Origin: CAYOEJ01 sp964403015 | GTDB lineage: Bacteria > Actinomycetota > Actinomycetes > Actinomycetales > Actinomycetaceae | Direction: 5' to 3' | Assembly (NCBI GenBank): GCA_964403015.1 | Contig: CAYOEJ010000007.1 | Coordinates: forward strand, 1-64,000 | DNA length: 64,000 bases | Part shown: one piece after another, positions 33,661-43,134 of the stretch | How the letters are laid out: each line of letters starts with the position of its first letter | How positions within the stretch are numbered: position 1 is the stretch's first letter | Notes under the pieces: model-generated | Database searches by the model: none | What the model was told of the DNA's origin: nothing | The model's input: the letters and a program-made list of their open reading frames with translations, nothing else | Program-made: the position numbers and the translations under genes

Positions 33661-35972
33661 CCCCCGGGCCCCGGAGCGTCCGCGTTGCCTTGGCCACCCC
33701 TGGGTACGGCTGGTCGCCCTGACTGCCTCGTCGGCTCGGCCGACGGCTCGGGTTCCGGTTCGGGTGCCACCGTGGGCTGAGGTGTTGGCTGAGGTTCTGG
33801 CTCTGGCTCCACCGTGGGCTCGGGCTCTTCGGTTTCTGTGGGCTCCTCGGTCGGTTCCTCCGTGGTTTCTGTGGGCTCCTCGGTCGGTTCCTCCGTGGTT
33901 TCTTCGGTCTCGGTTGGTTCCTCGGTCTCAGTCGGCGCTTCGTAGGTGGGCGTCACGGGGTCTGGGCGCTCCGCCTGAAGCTGGTCACTCACATCCGGGA
34001 ACTGGACAACGTCCATCCCCGCCGTCGCCACCTGCATGTAGTCAACCCACACGTCCGCAGGGAGGTTTCCGCCGGCGATCTGGTGGAGGCCACCAAAGGG
34101 CTCGAGAAGTTCCTCGGAACCGTCTTCCCCAACCGCATACATGCTGACCACCGTGACCATCTGCGGGGTATATCCAGCAAACCATGCAGACATGGGGCCG
34201 GAGGACGTTCCCGTCTTACCTGCGGTTGGTCGGCCCAACTGCGCTGCCGACGACGCCGTGCCGCCGGGTTGCGTCACCTGGCTCAGTACGTGCGTGGCCA
34301 AATTTGCGGTATCGGCGCTCAGAACGTTTTCAGATGAGGTATCGCCCTGATAAATAACGTTGCCGTCGCGGTCACGCACCTCACGTACAACGTGAATGTT
34401 GTTGAGGCGATCACCTTCGGCAGCAAGTGTACCAAACGCGCGAGCCATCTCCTTCGCCGTGGGCGATGCAGAGCCCAAGACGTTTCCGACTCCGGCATCA
34501 AGGCCCGGAGTGTCCTCCGGCAGACCTAGTCGCACTGCCATGTCACGCGTGGCCGATGGGCCGATTTCCTCGTTGAGTTTGATGTAGGAGGTATTCAGCG
34601 AGCGCGCTGTCATCTCCGCGAGCGTGACATTCCAATAGTCGCGCCCATCAACATTGTGGAATCGGAGATTCTCCCCGCCTGGGTTCTCGATCTCATAAAC
34701 GGCCGGCGAATCGAAGCGCTCAATAGTTGCCATACCCTGATCGAGCGCTGCAACGAGGCCGAACATCTTGAACGTCGATCCTCCTTGAGCCCGGTCTTGA
34801 GTCGCGGAATTTCGCTGACGCTCAAGATAGTCCGCGCCACCGTACATCGCGAAGACTTCGCCCGTATTCGGGTCGACAGACAAGAGGCCGACCTGATTGT
34901 TAGCTGGCCTATCCTCTGGCAGGTTGGCCACAGCATCAACCGCAGCCTGCTGCATCTCCTTGTTGAAGGTGGTGATGATCTGGTAGCCAGCGGTATCCAA
35001 CTCGAGTTCAGTAAACCCGCCCGCAGTTGTCAGTTCCGTACGAACGGAGTCGAGCAGGTAGCCATCTGTCCCAGCCAACGCGTTATTGGTATTCGGGGGA
35101 AGTACCTCAGGGAACGTTGCCGAAGCTCGCTCTTCAGCCGTGATCCACCCATCCGATTCCATCAGGTTGAGTACGCGTTCGTGGCGTTCGCGAGCGCGCT
35201 CTTCGTTCACCGCGGGATCCCATGCCGACGGCGCTGGGATGATTCCAGCGAGAAGCGCGGCTTGGGACGGCGTGAGCTCAGCTGCTGATACACCGAAGTA
35301 CTCTTCGGCTGCCGATTCCACACCGTAGGTACCGCGGCCAAAATAGATGGTGTTCAAGTAGTTTTCGAGGATCTCGTCCTTCGACTGTGACCGGTCGATC
35401 TTAATCGCAAGGATGGCCTCTTTTACCTTCCCTGGAAGGCTCGTGGTTTGACCCATGTAGTAACGCTCAACGTACTGCTGCGTGAGCGTTGATCCGCCCT
35501 GGGTGGGATTGCCCTGGATGTTGTTCCACAGCGCGCGAGCAATGCCACGAAGATCAACGCCAGCGTTGTCGTAGAAGCGGCGGTCTTCAGAAGCAATGAC
35601 GGCTCCCTGCATCGCTTTCGAAATGTCCGCGAGCGCCACAGATGAGCGATCAAACTCAGCAAAATTGCCTAGTTCTTGTTCGCCGTCTTCGTAGTAGACG
35701 GTGGTTGATTGAGCGAGCGCAAAGTCGTCCGGCTCAGGAACCTCGGTGGTGACGTAAAGTCCGATGAAGGCACCAACACCGATGGCAACGAAAGTGAGGA
35801 AAGCGCCAAGGAGAATTCTCCACGACGGCAACCACCGGCGAACCAGGCCATAACCCTCACGCGGATAATTCCAGCCGCGCTTGCGCTTCGGTCGCGATGA
35901 TGCAGCTTTCTTCGACGCCGTGGCTCCCTTAGCCCTCTGCGCAGAACCTCGCGCATTACGTGAATTTGCCAT
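33651..35972 (-). CDS. Class A penicillin-binding protein (bifunctional)
   Basis: A 773-residue peptidoglycan glycosyltransferase/transpeptidase. A basic cytoplasmic tail, a membrane helix (about 53-75), a GT51 domain with catalytic E129 in ASEDRRFYDNAGVD and GGSTLTQQYVERYY, then a transpeptidase domain with S399-T-F-K402, S458-L-N460 and K586-T-G. The last 110 residues are a Thr/Glu/Pro-rich tail with an exact 33-bp (11-residue) duplication, probably a wall-spanning spacer. AGGAG lies before the ATG. An AI-2E family gene lies 13 nt upstream. The stop codon lies in a five-copy degenerate repeat array. Confidence 0.95.
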   Translation of the reverse strand: MANSRNARGSAQRAKGATASKKAASSRPKRKRGWNYPREGYGLVRRWLPSWRILLGAFLTFVAIGVGAFIGLYVTTEVPEPDDFALAQSTTVYYEDGEQELGNFAEFDRSSVALADISKAMQGAVIASEDRRFYDNAGVDLRGIARALWNNIQGNPTQGGSTLTQQYVERYYMGQTTSLPGKVKEAILAIKIDRSQSKDEILENYLNTIYFGRGTYGVESAAEEYFGVSAAELTPSQAALLAGIIPAPSAWDPAVNEERARERHERVLNLMESDGWITAEERASATFPEVLPPNTNNALAGTDGYLLDSVRTELTTAGGFTELELDTAGYQIITTFNKEMQQAAVDAVANLPEDRPANNQVGLLSVDPNTGEVFAMYGGADYLERQRNSATQDRAQGGSTFKMFGLVAALDQGMATIERFDSPAVYEIENPGGENLRFHNVDGRDYWNVTLAEMTARSLNTSYIKLNEEIGPSATRDMAVRLGLPEDTPGLDAGVGNVLGSASPTAKEMARAFGTLAAEGDRLNNIHVVREVRDRDGNVIYQGDTSSENVLSADTANLATHVLSQVTQPGGTASSAAQLGRPTAGKTGTSSGPMSAWFAGYTPQMVTVVSMYAVGEDGSEELLEPFGGLHQIAGGNLPADVWVDYMQVATAGMDVVQFPDVSDQLQAERPDPVTPTYEAPTETEEPTETEETTEEPTEEPTETTEEPTEEPTETEEPEPTVEPEPEPQPTPQPTVAPEPEPEPSAEPTRQSGRPAVPRGGQGNADAPGPGGRG
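33831..33896 (-). repeat. Perfect 33-bp tandem duplication in the PBP tail
   Basis: 33831-33863 and 33864-33896 are identical and encode TEEPTEEPTET-type undecapeptides. It is in frame, so the tail length may vary among strains. Confidence 0.85.
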
Positions 35973-35985
35973 CCCTGCTCCTGAA

Positions 35986-37320
35986 CTACTTTTTCTTCTT
36001 CGTAGCCCGCTTCAGTTGGCGCGTGAGACCAGACAGCTTCGGGCGCTGTACGGCACGTGGCTTAACTCTGTCTGTAGATGGAACGAACGGGTAGTGAAAC
36101 TCGCCGAGGTGCTCTTCGGCGGGGTGCTCTACGTCGTAACGCCCATCCTGCCGTCGTCGTTCAGATTCCCATTCCGAAACAAGGAAGGCATCAAGCCAAC
36201 GTGTTCTGGGGTCTGAGTCTACAAGCAAAGCCTTGAAGAATAGTGTGAGAGGCACCGCAAGAATCGAGCCCAGTATGCCAACGATCGTGGTCCACAGGAC
36301 CAGCGAAATGAATGTCACGGTTGGCGATAGGCCCACCACGTCGCCCGTAAATTTAGGCTGAATGAAGGTCTGAATAACCACGTTAATGACCGAATAGAGC
36401 ACCAAAACCCATACCATGGCCTGCCAGCCCTGATCGAGGAGGGCCATCAACATGGGGGGAATAACGCCGATGATGAAGCCAATATTTGGGATGTAGTTTG
36501 TGACGAACGCCCAATATCCCCATGTCCACGCAAGTGGAATGCCCATCATCTGAAGTACAACGGCATCGATGAGAGCAACGACTAAACCAAAGAACGTCGA
36601 GACGATCCAGTAGTGGCGAACCCTGCGCTCAAAACCGCGGAGAGCCTGGCCAAGGCTGCGGTGCGAAACGTTAACGATGCGGCTGCGGGCCTTCGTCACC
36701 GTGGTGTCAATCGTAAGGAAGAACGCTGAGACCACAATGATCGTGAGGATTCCACCGAATGACGAGAGCGAGTCAACGAGACCCCATGCCCAAGAAACGA
36801 TCGAATTGAAGTTGATTTGGTCTAGATAGGTGGACAGATCGTCTGTCTGAATATCCTTTTCCTGCAACCACTGCAGCACGGCGTTGACCGTAGCTTCAAA
36901 GCTTGCCGAATAGTTGATCAAGGTCTGCGGTACTGGAGTGAGCGACCATACGGTCACTCCCACAATTCCACCAATGGTGAGGAACAAAAGAATGATCGTC
37001 ACCGTGGATCCGAGCCACGACGGCAGACCCTTGCGCGTCATCCACTGCCCAATCGGGCGAAGCGCTAGGACGAGCGTGAGGGCCAAGAAGATCGGGGTGA
37101 AAACATCGCGAATAAAGTGCAAGCCCACACCCGCGAAGGTGAGAAGAGCGATAGCAACGAGGATCGAGATGCCACGGGTTTGCCCGTTAGCGGGGATGTC
37201 ATCGACCTCATGATCCTCGGTACCCTCACCAGCTACGGGATCGACGTTCTCGATGGCATTCTTTTCCGAGCTCGGGACGTCGTCAGGGTGCATTTCTTGA
37301 TCATGCGTTGTCGAACCCAT
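35986..37320 (-). CDS. AI-2E family (PerM/YdiK-type) transporter
   Basis: A 444-residue polytopic membrane protein with about eight helices and acidic N- and basic C-terminal tails. The conserved core is visible in the region of DAVVLQMMGIPLAWTWGYWAF, followed by NYIPNIGFIIGVIPPML and the segment VVGLSPTVTFISLVLWTTIVGILGSILAVPLT. Members have been linked to export of AI-2 or other solutes or to Na+/H+ exchange; substrate here unknown. I chose the ATG at 37320, with GGAGG 5 nt upstream, over a GTG four codons earlier. It is co-directional with the PBP gene and probably transcribed together. Confidence 0.88.
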   Translation of the reverse strand: MGSTTHDQEMHPDDVPSSEKNAIENVDPVAGEGTEDHEVDDIPANGQTRGISILVAIALLTFAGVGLHFIRDVFTPIFLALTLVLALRPIGQWMTRKGLPSWLGSTVTIILLFLTIGGIVGVTVWSLTPVPQTLINYSASFEATVNAVLQWLQEKDIQTDDLSTYLDQINFNSIVSWAWGLVDSLSSFGGILTIIVVSAFFLTIDTTVTKARSRIVNVSHRSLGQALRGFERRVRHYWIVSTFFGLVVALIDAVVLQMMGIPLAWTWGYWAFVTNYIPNIGFIIGVIPPMLMALLDQGWQAMVWVLVLYSVINVVIQTFIQPKFTGDVVGLSPTVTFISLVLWTTIVGILGSILAVPLTLFFKALLVDSDPRTRWLDAFLVSEWESERRRQDGRYDVEHPAEEHLGEFHYPFVPSTDRVKPRAVQRPKLSGLTRQLKRATKKKK

Positions 37321-37389
37321 GTAGGCCTCCACGTCCGTAAGCGCTGTTAGTCGGGTGTCCCAAAGTTGGGAGATTATCCCAGTCTGAGT

Positions 37390-38703
37390 TTAGACCGTTA
37401 CTTCCCGCGGCGCGTCATTGACTCCCGCCACTTTCGTTAAGTACCACCATCCGAGCACGAGGTATACGAGAGTCAGCCCTACAAAGACGGGTTGCGACCA
37501 TCCCGTATCTGGTAGGGCGAGCGCGGCAAGGACAGCCGCACCAACGAATGCGGAGTTGTAAAGCATGTCGTAAAGCGCAAATGCCCTGCCGCGATACTCG
37601 TCGGCGGTATCGCCTTGGACAATGGTGTCCACGGCAATCTTTGCACCCTGAACGCCGAGTCCCAGCAGGATGGCAGAAACGAAGATCAGTGGCTGACGAT
37701 AGGTAAGAACAAGGAGAAGCTGCGAAAGAGCAGAGATACCAAGACAGACGATAATCCAGCGGGACGGCGCCAAGAACTGGTGCGCGATCGGTGTCAGGAT
37801 GATCGCGAGTCCGTTGCCCACGAAGGAAACACCCGCGATAAGGGCAAACTTAGCCAATCCGGCGTCGGCGTCGGAAGGATCCGCCAACAGGTTGCGGGAG
37901 ATCAAGATCAGCGCAATGAAGTTGACGCCGTACAGAAAACGGTGGATGGCCATCACGCCTAGGCCGTAGCCTGGCGTACCCCGGCGAACAAGATAGCGGG
38001 CGCCCGCCACCATGTTGCTCACAACAATCGAAAGCTCGCGCCGAAGCGGTTTGGATGGACGCGTGTGCGGCCCGAGCTCATCCGCTCCAAGACGCAGGGC
38101 AAGCAGTGCTGCGCTACCGAATAGTATCGCCGCACAGACAAGGGCGAGCGCGTTACGCATGTCGCCTTCCGGAGTGAGCCAGCCAAGGACGAGGCCAAGC
38201 CCGGCGCCGACGACGGAGGCAACCGATCCGAGCGTCGGCGTAATCGAGTTGGCCATGAGTAGGAGATTTTTGGGGAGGGTGTGTGGGAGACCGGCGGATA
38301 GGGCAGACAGTAAGAATCGATTGACACCCAGCGTGACCAGTGCCAATACATAGATCGACCAGTGCGTGGGAACGATATACACCAGTGCGGCCAAAACCAG
38401 CGCTAGAACCACGCGCACGAGATTTCCCATATAGAGAACCTGGCGGCGGCGCCACCGGTCAAGCAGGGGGCCAGCAAATGGTCCCACGACAGTAAATGGC
38501 AGCAGCAAGACCGCAAATGCCAGCGCTACTCCGCCAGCCGTGGTGGCGTTCTGAGGATTGAAGAAGAACAGGGTCGCGAGCCCCACCTGGAACATGCCGT
38601 CGCCTGTCTGGGACACCAAGCGAACGGCGAGGAGCTTACGAAACTTCCCGTGCCCGGCACATACGCGAAGCTGCTGCCAAGCGTTCAGCTCAGTCCTGCG
38701 CAC
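37390..38703 (-). CDS. MFS transporter of unknown substrate
   Basis: A 437-residue protein with about 12 membrane helices. The N-terminal half has LAVRLVSQTGDGMFQVGLATLFFFNPQ and the loop motif PFAGPLLDRWRRRQVLYMGNLVRV; the C-terminal half has GLGVQGAKIAVDTIVQ. MFS proteins of this kind commonly follow the CCA-adding enzyme gene in actinobacteria. The GTG start overlaps the end of the cca gene by 14 nt, so translation is coupled. No substrate can be suggested. Confidence 0.85.
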   Translation of the reverse strand: MRRTELNAWQQLRVCAGHGKFRKLLAVRLVSQTGDGMFQVGLATLFFFNPQNATTAGGVALAFAVLLLPFTVVGPFAGPLLDRWRRRQVLYMGNLVRVVLALVLAALVYIVPTHWSIYVLALVTLGVNRFLLSALSAGLPHTLPKNLLLMANSITPTLGSVASVVGAGLGLVLGWLTPEGDMRNALALVCAAILFGSAALLALRLGADELGPHTRPSKPLRRELSIVVSNMVAGARYLVRRGTPGYGLGVMAIHRFLYGVNFIALILISRNLLADPSDADAGLAKFALIAGVSFVGNGLAIILTPIAHQFLAPSRWIIVCLGISALSQLLLVLTYRQPLIFVSAILLGLGVQGAKIAVDTIVQGDTADEYRGRAFALYDMLYNSAFVGAAVLAALALPDTGWSQPVFVGLTLVYLVLGWWYLTKVAGVNDAPREVTV

Positions 38704-40180
38704 GGGTCGGCCACCATTCCAAAAGGCGCCGAGTGGCTTCCTCTTCCCCTAGCGGGCCTTCCTCCATGCGCAGTTCAAGGAGGTACTTGCGGGCAACTCC
38801 AACCTCCGGACCAGGGCTCAGATTCAAAAGCTCCATGATCTGTCCGCCGTCGAGATCGGGACGGATCGCATCAATCTCTTCCTTTTCCTTCATGTCTGCG
38901 ATGCGCTGCTCGAGATCGTCCATTCCCGCTGACAGCCACGCGGCCTTCCGGCGATTGCGCGTGGTGCAATCCGCACGAGTGAGCCGATTCAAACGTTCCA
39001 AGAGCGGACCTGCATCCGTGGCATAGCGCCGAACCGCACTGTCGGACCACCGCTGTTCCCCATAGCCATGAAAACGCAGGTGGAGTTCGACGAGGCGGGA
39101 CACGGCCTTCGTACTCGCCTTGTCAAAGCGCAGCTCGCGCATACGCCGCGTTGTCATCCGAGCCCCAATCACGTCGTGCGCATGGAAGGACACGCTCCCG
39201 TCGGATTCAAACTTCCGGGTCGCAGGCTTGCCAACATCGTGCATGAGCGCGGCAAAACGCAGCACGAAATCAGGCCTTGGCACCGGCCCGTCGTCGGCTG
39301 TCTCAAGCGCAATCGCTTGGTCGAGAACCGTGAGAGTGTGGGTGTAAACGTCCTTGTGGCGGCCGTGTTCATCCACCGTGTCGCGCAGCGCGGCGAGTTC
39401 TGGGAGGACGACGTCGGCGACGCCAGTTTCCACCATGATCTCGATTCCTCGGCGCGGGTATGGAGAAATAATGAGCCTCGCAAGTTCGGCTTGGATTCTT
39501 TCTACCGAGACAATAGCGAGTCGCTCAGACATATCCTCCATCGCGGCCATTACGTCCGCAGAGACATCAAAGCCGAGTTGAGCGGCGAATCTCGCAGCTC
39601 GCATGATGCGCAGCGGGTCGTCGTCGAAAGACTGTGTCGCGGTGACCGGCGTGCGCAGCTCTCCATTGATGAGATCGGAAAGGCCGCCGCAGGGGTCAAC
39701 GAGCGTTCGCTCTGGTAGACGAACAGCCATGGCGTTGACCGTGAAGTCACGTCGCGTGAGATCGCCTTCGAGGGTGTCTCCGTAGACCACGTCGGGCTTG
39801 CGTGAGGAAGAGTCATAAGCCTCGGTCCTGTATGTAGTGACTTCCACCACAAGGCCGTCGCGAGCAGCACCGATTGTGCCGAATTCCTTGCCGATATCCC
39901 AGCTCGAATCGCCCCACTTGGCAAGCAACTCTTCTGTATCGTCAGGACGCGCCGACGTCGTGAAATCGAAATCATGAATGGGCAGGCCAAGGAAAGCGTC
40001 ACGAACAGGTCCACCTACCAGTGCCAATTCATGACCATTACGTGCGAAAATAGATCCCAGTTCAAGAATGGCCTCAGGCAAGCTGTTCAAGGATTGCTGT
40101 CCTTGAGTGAGCAGCCGGGCACGCCGGTTTGTATCGGCGTCAGCAGTCGTCTTTTGGGAATTGAATACAGGTTCGCTCAT
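38690..40180 (-). CDS. cca: CCA tRNA nucleotidyltransferase
   Basis: Adds or repairs the 3' CCA of tRNAs. About 496 residues. The class II nucleotidyltransferase head has ALVGGPVRDAFLGLPIHDFDFTTSA with the metal-binding DFD; RRDFTVNAMAVRL and RIMRAARFAAQLGFD follow. A C-terminal HD domain is visible (RFAALMHDVGKPATRK), as is common in actinobacterial enzymes, which may give phosphatase activity. I prefer the ATG at 40180 with AGGTG upstream; a GTG two codons earlier is possible. Divergent from the NUDIX gene. Confidence 0.95.
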   Translation of the reverse strand: MSEPVFNSQKTTADADTNRRARLLTQGQQSLNSLPEAILELGSIFARNGHELALVGGPVRDAFLGLPIHDFDFTTSARPDDTEELLAKWGDSSWDIGKEFGTIGAARDGLVVEVTTYRTEAYDSSSRKPDVVYGDTLEGDLTRRDFTVNAMAVRLPERTLVDPCGGLSDLINGELRTPVTATQSFDDDPLRIMRAARFAAQLGFDVSADVMAAMEDMSERLAIVSVERIQAELARLIISPYPRRGIEIMVETGVADVVLPELAALRDTVDEHGRHKDVYTHTLTVLDQAIALETADDGPVPRPDFVLRFAALMHDVGKPATRKFESDGSVSFHAHDVIGARMTTRRMRELRFDKASTKAVSRLVELHLRFHGYGEQRWSDSAVRRYATDAGPLLERLNRLTRADCTTRNRRKAAWLSAGMDDLEQRIADMKEKEEIDAIRPDLDGGQIMELLNLSPGPEVGVARKYLLELRMEEGPLGEEEATRRLLEWWPTRAQD

Positions 40181-40255
40181 GGTCACCTACCTAGGTTGCC
40201 ATGAATAAGCGCACTTGGGCATATCCCTAAGGACCAGATCACTACAGTGGTTCAT

Positions 40256-40786
40256 ATGTCGAGAGTGTTTCCGACCCCACCTCCACGGGGTCCACGCAGT
40301 GCAAGGCCTACAGCCTCGCACCACTCGGCACGCCGAAATTCGCTTCCAATCGTCAACGAGACATCCGCTGGTGGCGTGACCATTTCGGTACATAACGGCC
40401 ATGCCTATGTGGCGGTTATCGCACGTCGTAATCGCGGCGGACGCCTCGAATGGTGTCTGCCCAAGGGACACCTAGAGGGCGTTGAAACGGCGGAAGAAGC
40501 GGCGGTTCGCGAGATCTCTGAGGAGACCGGGATCTACGGCCGCGTGCTGTGTCACCTTGCAACGATCGACTATTGGTTCTCTGGTCATGATCGCCGCGTA
40601 CATAAAGTGGTTCATCACTTTCTCCTCGAGGCGCTGTCCGGAACTCTGACCGTAGAAAACGATCCGGATCACGAAGCTGAAAAGGTTGAGTGGGTGCGAA
40701 TAGATCGTGTGCCAGCACGTCTTTCCTACCCGAACGAGCGCCGCATTGTGGGCATGGCTCGGCGGCTTCTTACCGGAGAAGAGTGA
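40256..40786 (+). CDS. NUDIX hydrolase
   Basis: A 176-residue pyrophosphohydrolase. The Nudix box GHLEGVETAEEAAVREISEETGI follows GX5EX7REUXEEXGU exactly. A Pro/Arg-rich N-terminal 30 residues precedes the domain. Located between cca and the DUF6049 gene, as in many actinobacteria; substrate unknown. A TACAGT box (40243-40248) ends 7 nt before the ATG at 40256, and no Shine-Dalgarno sequence fits, so a leaderless start at this ATG is preferred over the GTG at 40247. Its stop overlaps the next start (TGATG). Confidence 0.92.
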   Translation: MSRVFPTPPPRGPRSARPTASHHSARRNSLPIVNETSAGGVTISVHNGHAYVAVIARRNRGGRLEWCLPKGHLEGVETAEEAAVREISEETGIYGRVLCHLATIDYWFSGHDRRVHKVVHHFLLEALSGTLTVENDPDHEAEKVEWVRIDRVPARLSYPNERRIVGMARRLLTGEE

Positions 40787-43035
40787 TGGCTGGCGTTCGC
40801 GCTGTTCTTTCGGCAATGCTGCTGGCGGCCGGGGTACTTGGAGCGTCTCCCGTGACGTCCTCCGCGTCAAACGCGTCACTCGAAAACCATTTTGGAAACT
40901 CCGCCACATTCCCTCTTACTACAACTAAAGAACATGACGTCGCCCTTCGTATCACCAGCTTTGGCGATCCGACGCTGGGCCCGGACACAGACCTACGAGT
41001 CACCGTGGAAATCACGAATAGTTCCCGTCAAGAGCTCGAAATTCCCCACCTCGTCCTGCGTTCCCAGTCTCAGGTGGCCTTCACGCACGCAAGAATCTAT
41101 GGGTGGATGTCGGGAACGACTCCCGGCGTTGTTCTGTCCGAACATCCTGTGGATCTGACGGTTAAGCCAGGCGAAACGATCACCCACACCATTACCGTTG
41201 ATAGTGAGGACATCCCGTGGTCACACGACGAGTTCGGCTGGGGAGCGCGAGGAATCGAGGTGGGGGCGTTCAATAACCTCACGGACCTTCTCGTCGATCG
41301 ATCGATGATCATTGCCACCACTGATGCGGACATCACGCCCATGCCGCTCTCGATCATCGCACCTGTGACCGTCGATCCGGACGGTCTGGGTACAACCCCA
41401 AGCTTCATCGAGGTCCTTTCCGCAGCACACCCGCAGGTCACCGACGATACCGACGCGACGCCGTCGCCCGCGGTCACCGACCCCGATGAAAGTACCGAAG
41501 CAACCGGCGCACCTTCAATAAGCGACACAGAAGATCCGGCAGGGTCCCCTCAGGCAAGTCAATCGCCGTCGTCGACCGACAACACTGAAACTGAGCAACG
41601 GGCACTCACCGACGAGTCAGTGAAGCGCGGTACTGGTGACGCGGTGATGGATTGGAACGTCGAGGGGGTATCGCTTTTCTTTGATCCCTCGCTTCTCGAG
41701 GATGAGACAGCCATTGCCGAGCTGGCGAACGACCCCGCAGCAGATCTCTATATCACCCCGCTTTACGACGCCGATATCGCCGCTCTCGCTCACGCTGATG
41801 ATGAGGTGCGGGCGCAGAAGTTAGTTGACGATTCGCGCATCCGTGCCGAAGAGCTCGGAATCGAAGCGTCCCCGGAGGTGCTTTTGCCCGCCGGAATCCT
41901 CGATAGCGAAACCGTAGACTTTGCTAGCAATCTCGGGATATCCACCTTCGTGGTGCCCGAGGAGCAGGTGCCACTCCTCGAGACCGTGAACTTTCGACCC
42001 CACGGGTATACCGAGATCGAAACCGTCGATGAGACGCAGCCAGCCATCGTCACCAACGACGCGATGAGCGCCGCGCTCGGAGGACGCTTGACCGGAAATG
42101 AGAGCATCGAGCTCGATGCTCTCGACGCTCGGCAAGTAACTCTCGCGCTTTCGTCTGCGCACTTTCGAGAGCGCCCTAATGATTCTCGCGCCGTAATTCT
42201 GCAAATCGAACGCGGCGCCCTTCCCGCTGTATCGGAATCTGAAAAAGCTATGCATTCCGTGGCGACTGCCCTGCTAGACGCCCCTTGGATAGATCCCGTT
42301 GGCCTCACCGGAATCACTCGTACCGAGCCAGTCGCGGTTCGCCGGGCCTCACTTCCTGCCAACGTGGCTAACGACGGCGAAATAAGTTCCGGAGAGCTCG
42401 ATGATATCGACCAAGCGTTAAGTGACTTTCACACCTTCGCATTGATATTTGACGACCCAGATTCGTTGGTTAACCTCGCGCAGACCCGCGCCGACGAACT
42501 CACAGCCATCGCCTGGCGGACTCTTCCCCACGAACGCAGCCGGCAGATCGAGGGTATAACACCCAGTAGTAACCTCTTCGATACGATCCGAGTGGAGAGC
42601 TCGTCTACTATCAACATGATCTCGGAAAGCTCAGCGCTGCCCATCCACGTCACCAATTCTTTTGACTATCCGGTCAATGTATTGATCGAACTAGAAACGC
42701 CAGATACACGCCTCCAAGCTCTCGAGCCTGTCGAAGCACGACTACCCGCCCAAAGCACCTCCGCAGTAAGTATCCCGGTTGAAGCTTGGGGATCCGGAAA
42801 TCTTCGAGTGACCGTTCAGGTGACAAATTCGGACGGGGTGCCAATTGGAGCTTCGGAAGATTTCCACGTCCGAGTACGGGCTGACTGGGAGACGGTTGGC
42901 ACCGTCATATTTGCAGGATTCTTTGGATTGCTACTTGTGGTGGGAGTGTTCAAGTCCGTCAAGAAGGGTCGACGCTCGGACCCAATTGACCCGGACGACT
43001 TCAGTGCGGCGATCAATGCGAGAAAGAATTCATAA
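40786..43035 (+). CDS. DUF6049 family exported envelope protein
   Basis: A 749-residue protein with a signal peptide (MAGVRAVLSAMLLAAGVLGASPVTSSAS-like, about 28 residues), a beta-rich N-terminal domain, a Thr/Ser/Asp linker (about 235-310), a second large domain and a C-terminal membrane helix (about 705-727) ending in a basic tail. It is thus an extracellular protein anchored at its C-terminus. Actinobacterial homologues stand directly before murJ; here murJ is absent and the next gene is the pseudokinase. Start ATG at 40786 overlaps the NUDIX stop by one base. Its role is probably in wall assembly, by location only. Confidence 0.85.
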   Translation: MAGVRAVLSAMLLAAGVLGASPVTSSASNASLENHFGNSATFPLTTTKEHDVALRITSFGDPTLGPDTDLRVTVEITNSSRQELEIPHLVLRSQSQVAFTHARIYGWMSGTTPGVVLSEHPVDLTVKPGETITHTITVDSEDIPWSHDEFGWGARGIEVGAFNNLTDLLVDRSMIIATTDADITPMPLSIIAPVTVDPDGLGTTPSFIEVLSAAHPQVTDDTDATPSPAVTDPDESTEATGAPSISDTEDPAGSPQASQSPSSTDNTETEQRALTDESVKRGTGDAVMDWNVEGVSLFFDPSLLEDETAIAELANDPAADLYITPLYDADIAALAHADDEVRAQKLVDDSRIRAEELGIEASPEVLLPAGILDSETVDFASNLGISTFVVPEEQVPLLETVNFRPHGYTEIETVDETQPAIVTNDAMSAALGGRLTGNESIELDALDARQVTLALSSAHFRERPNDSRAVILQIERGALPAVSESEKAMHSVATALLDAPWIDPVGLTGITRTEPVAVRRASLPANVANDGEISSGELDDIDQALSDFHTFALIFDDPDSLVNLAQTRADELTAIAWRTLPHERSRQIEGITPSSNLFDTIRVESSSTINMISESSALPIHVTNSFDYPVNVLIELETPDTRLQALEPVEARLPAQSTSAVSIPVEAWGSGNLRVTVQVTNSDGVPIGASEDFHVRVRADWETVGTVIFAGFFGLLLVVGVFKSVKKGRRSDPIDPDDFSAAINARKNS

Positions 43036-43088
43036 AGGATTTTCGTTTCATACATCTCAACACTATGGGTAACTGCATTTCCCTAGGT

Positions 43089-43117
43089 TTGAGCGTTAAA
43101 CTGGACGACAGTACAAG
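43089..43117 (+). promoter_or_regulatory. Possible promoter of the pseudokinase gene
   Basis: TTGAGC (43089-43094), 17-nt spacer, TACAAG (43112-43117). It is in the 99-nt gap where murJ would be expected. Confidence 0.4.
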
Positions 43118-43134
43118 CCACTACGGGAGACAAC

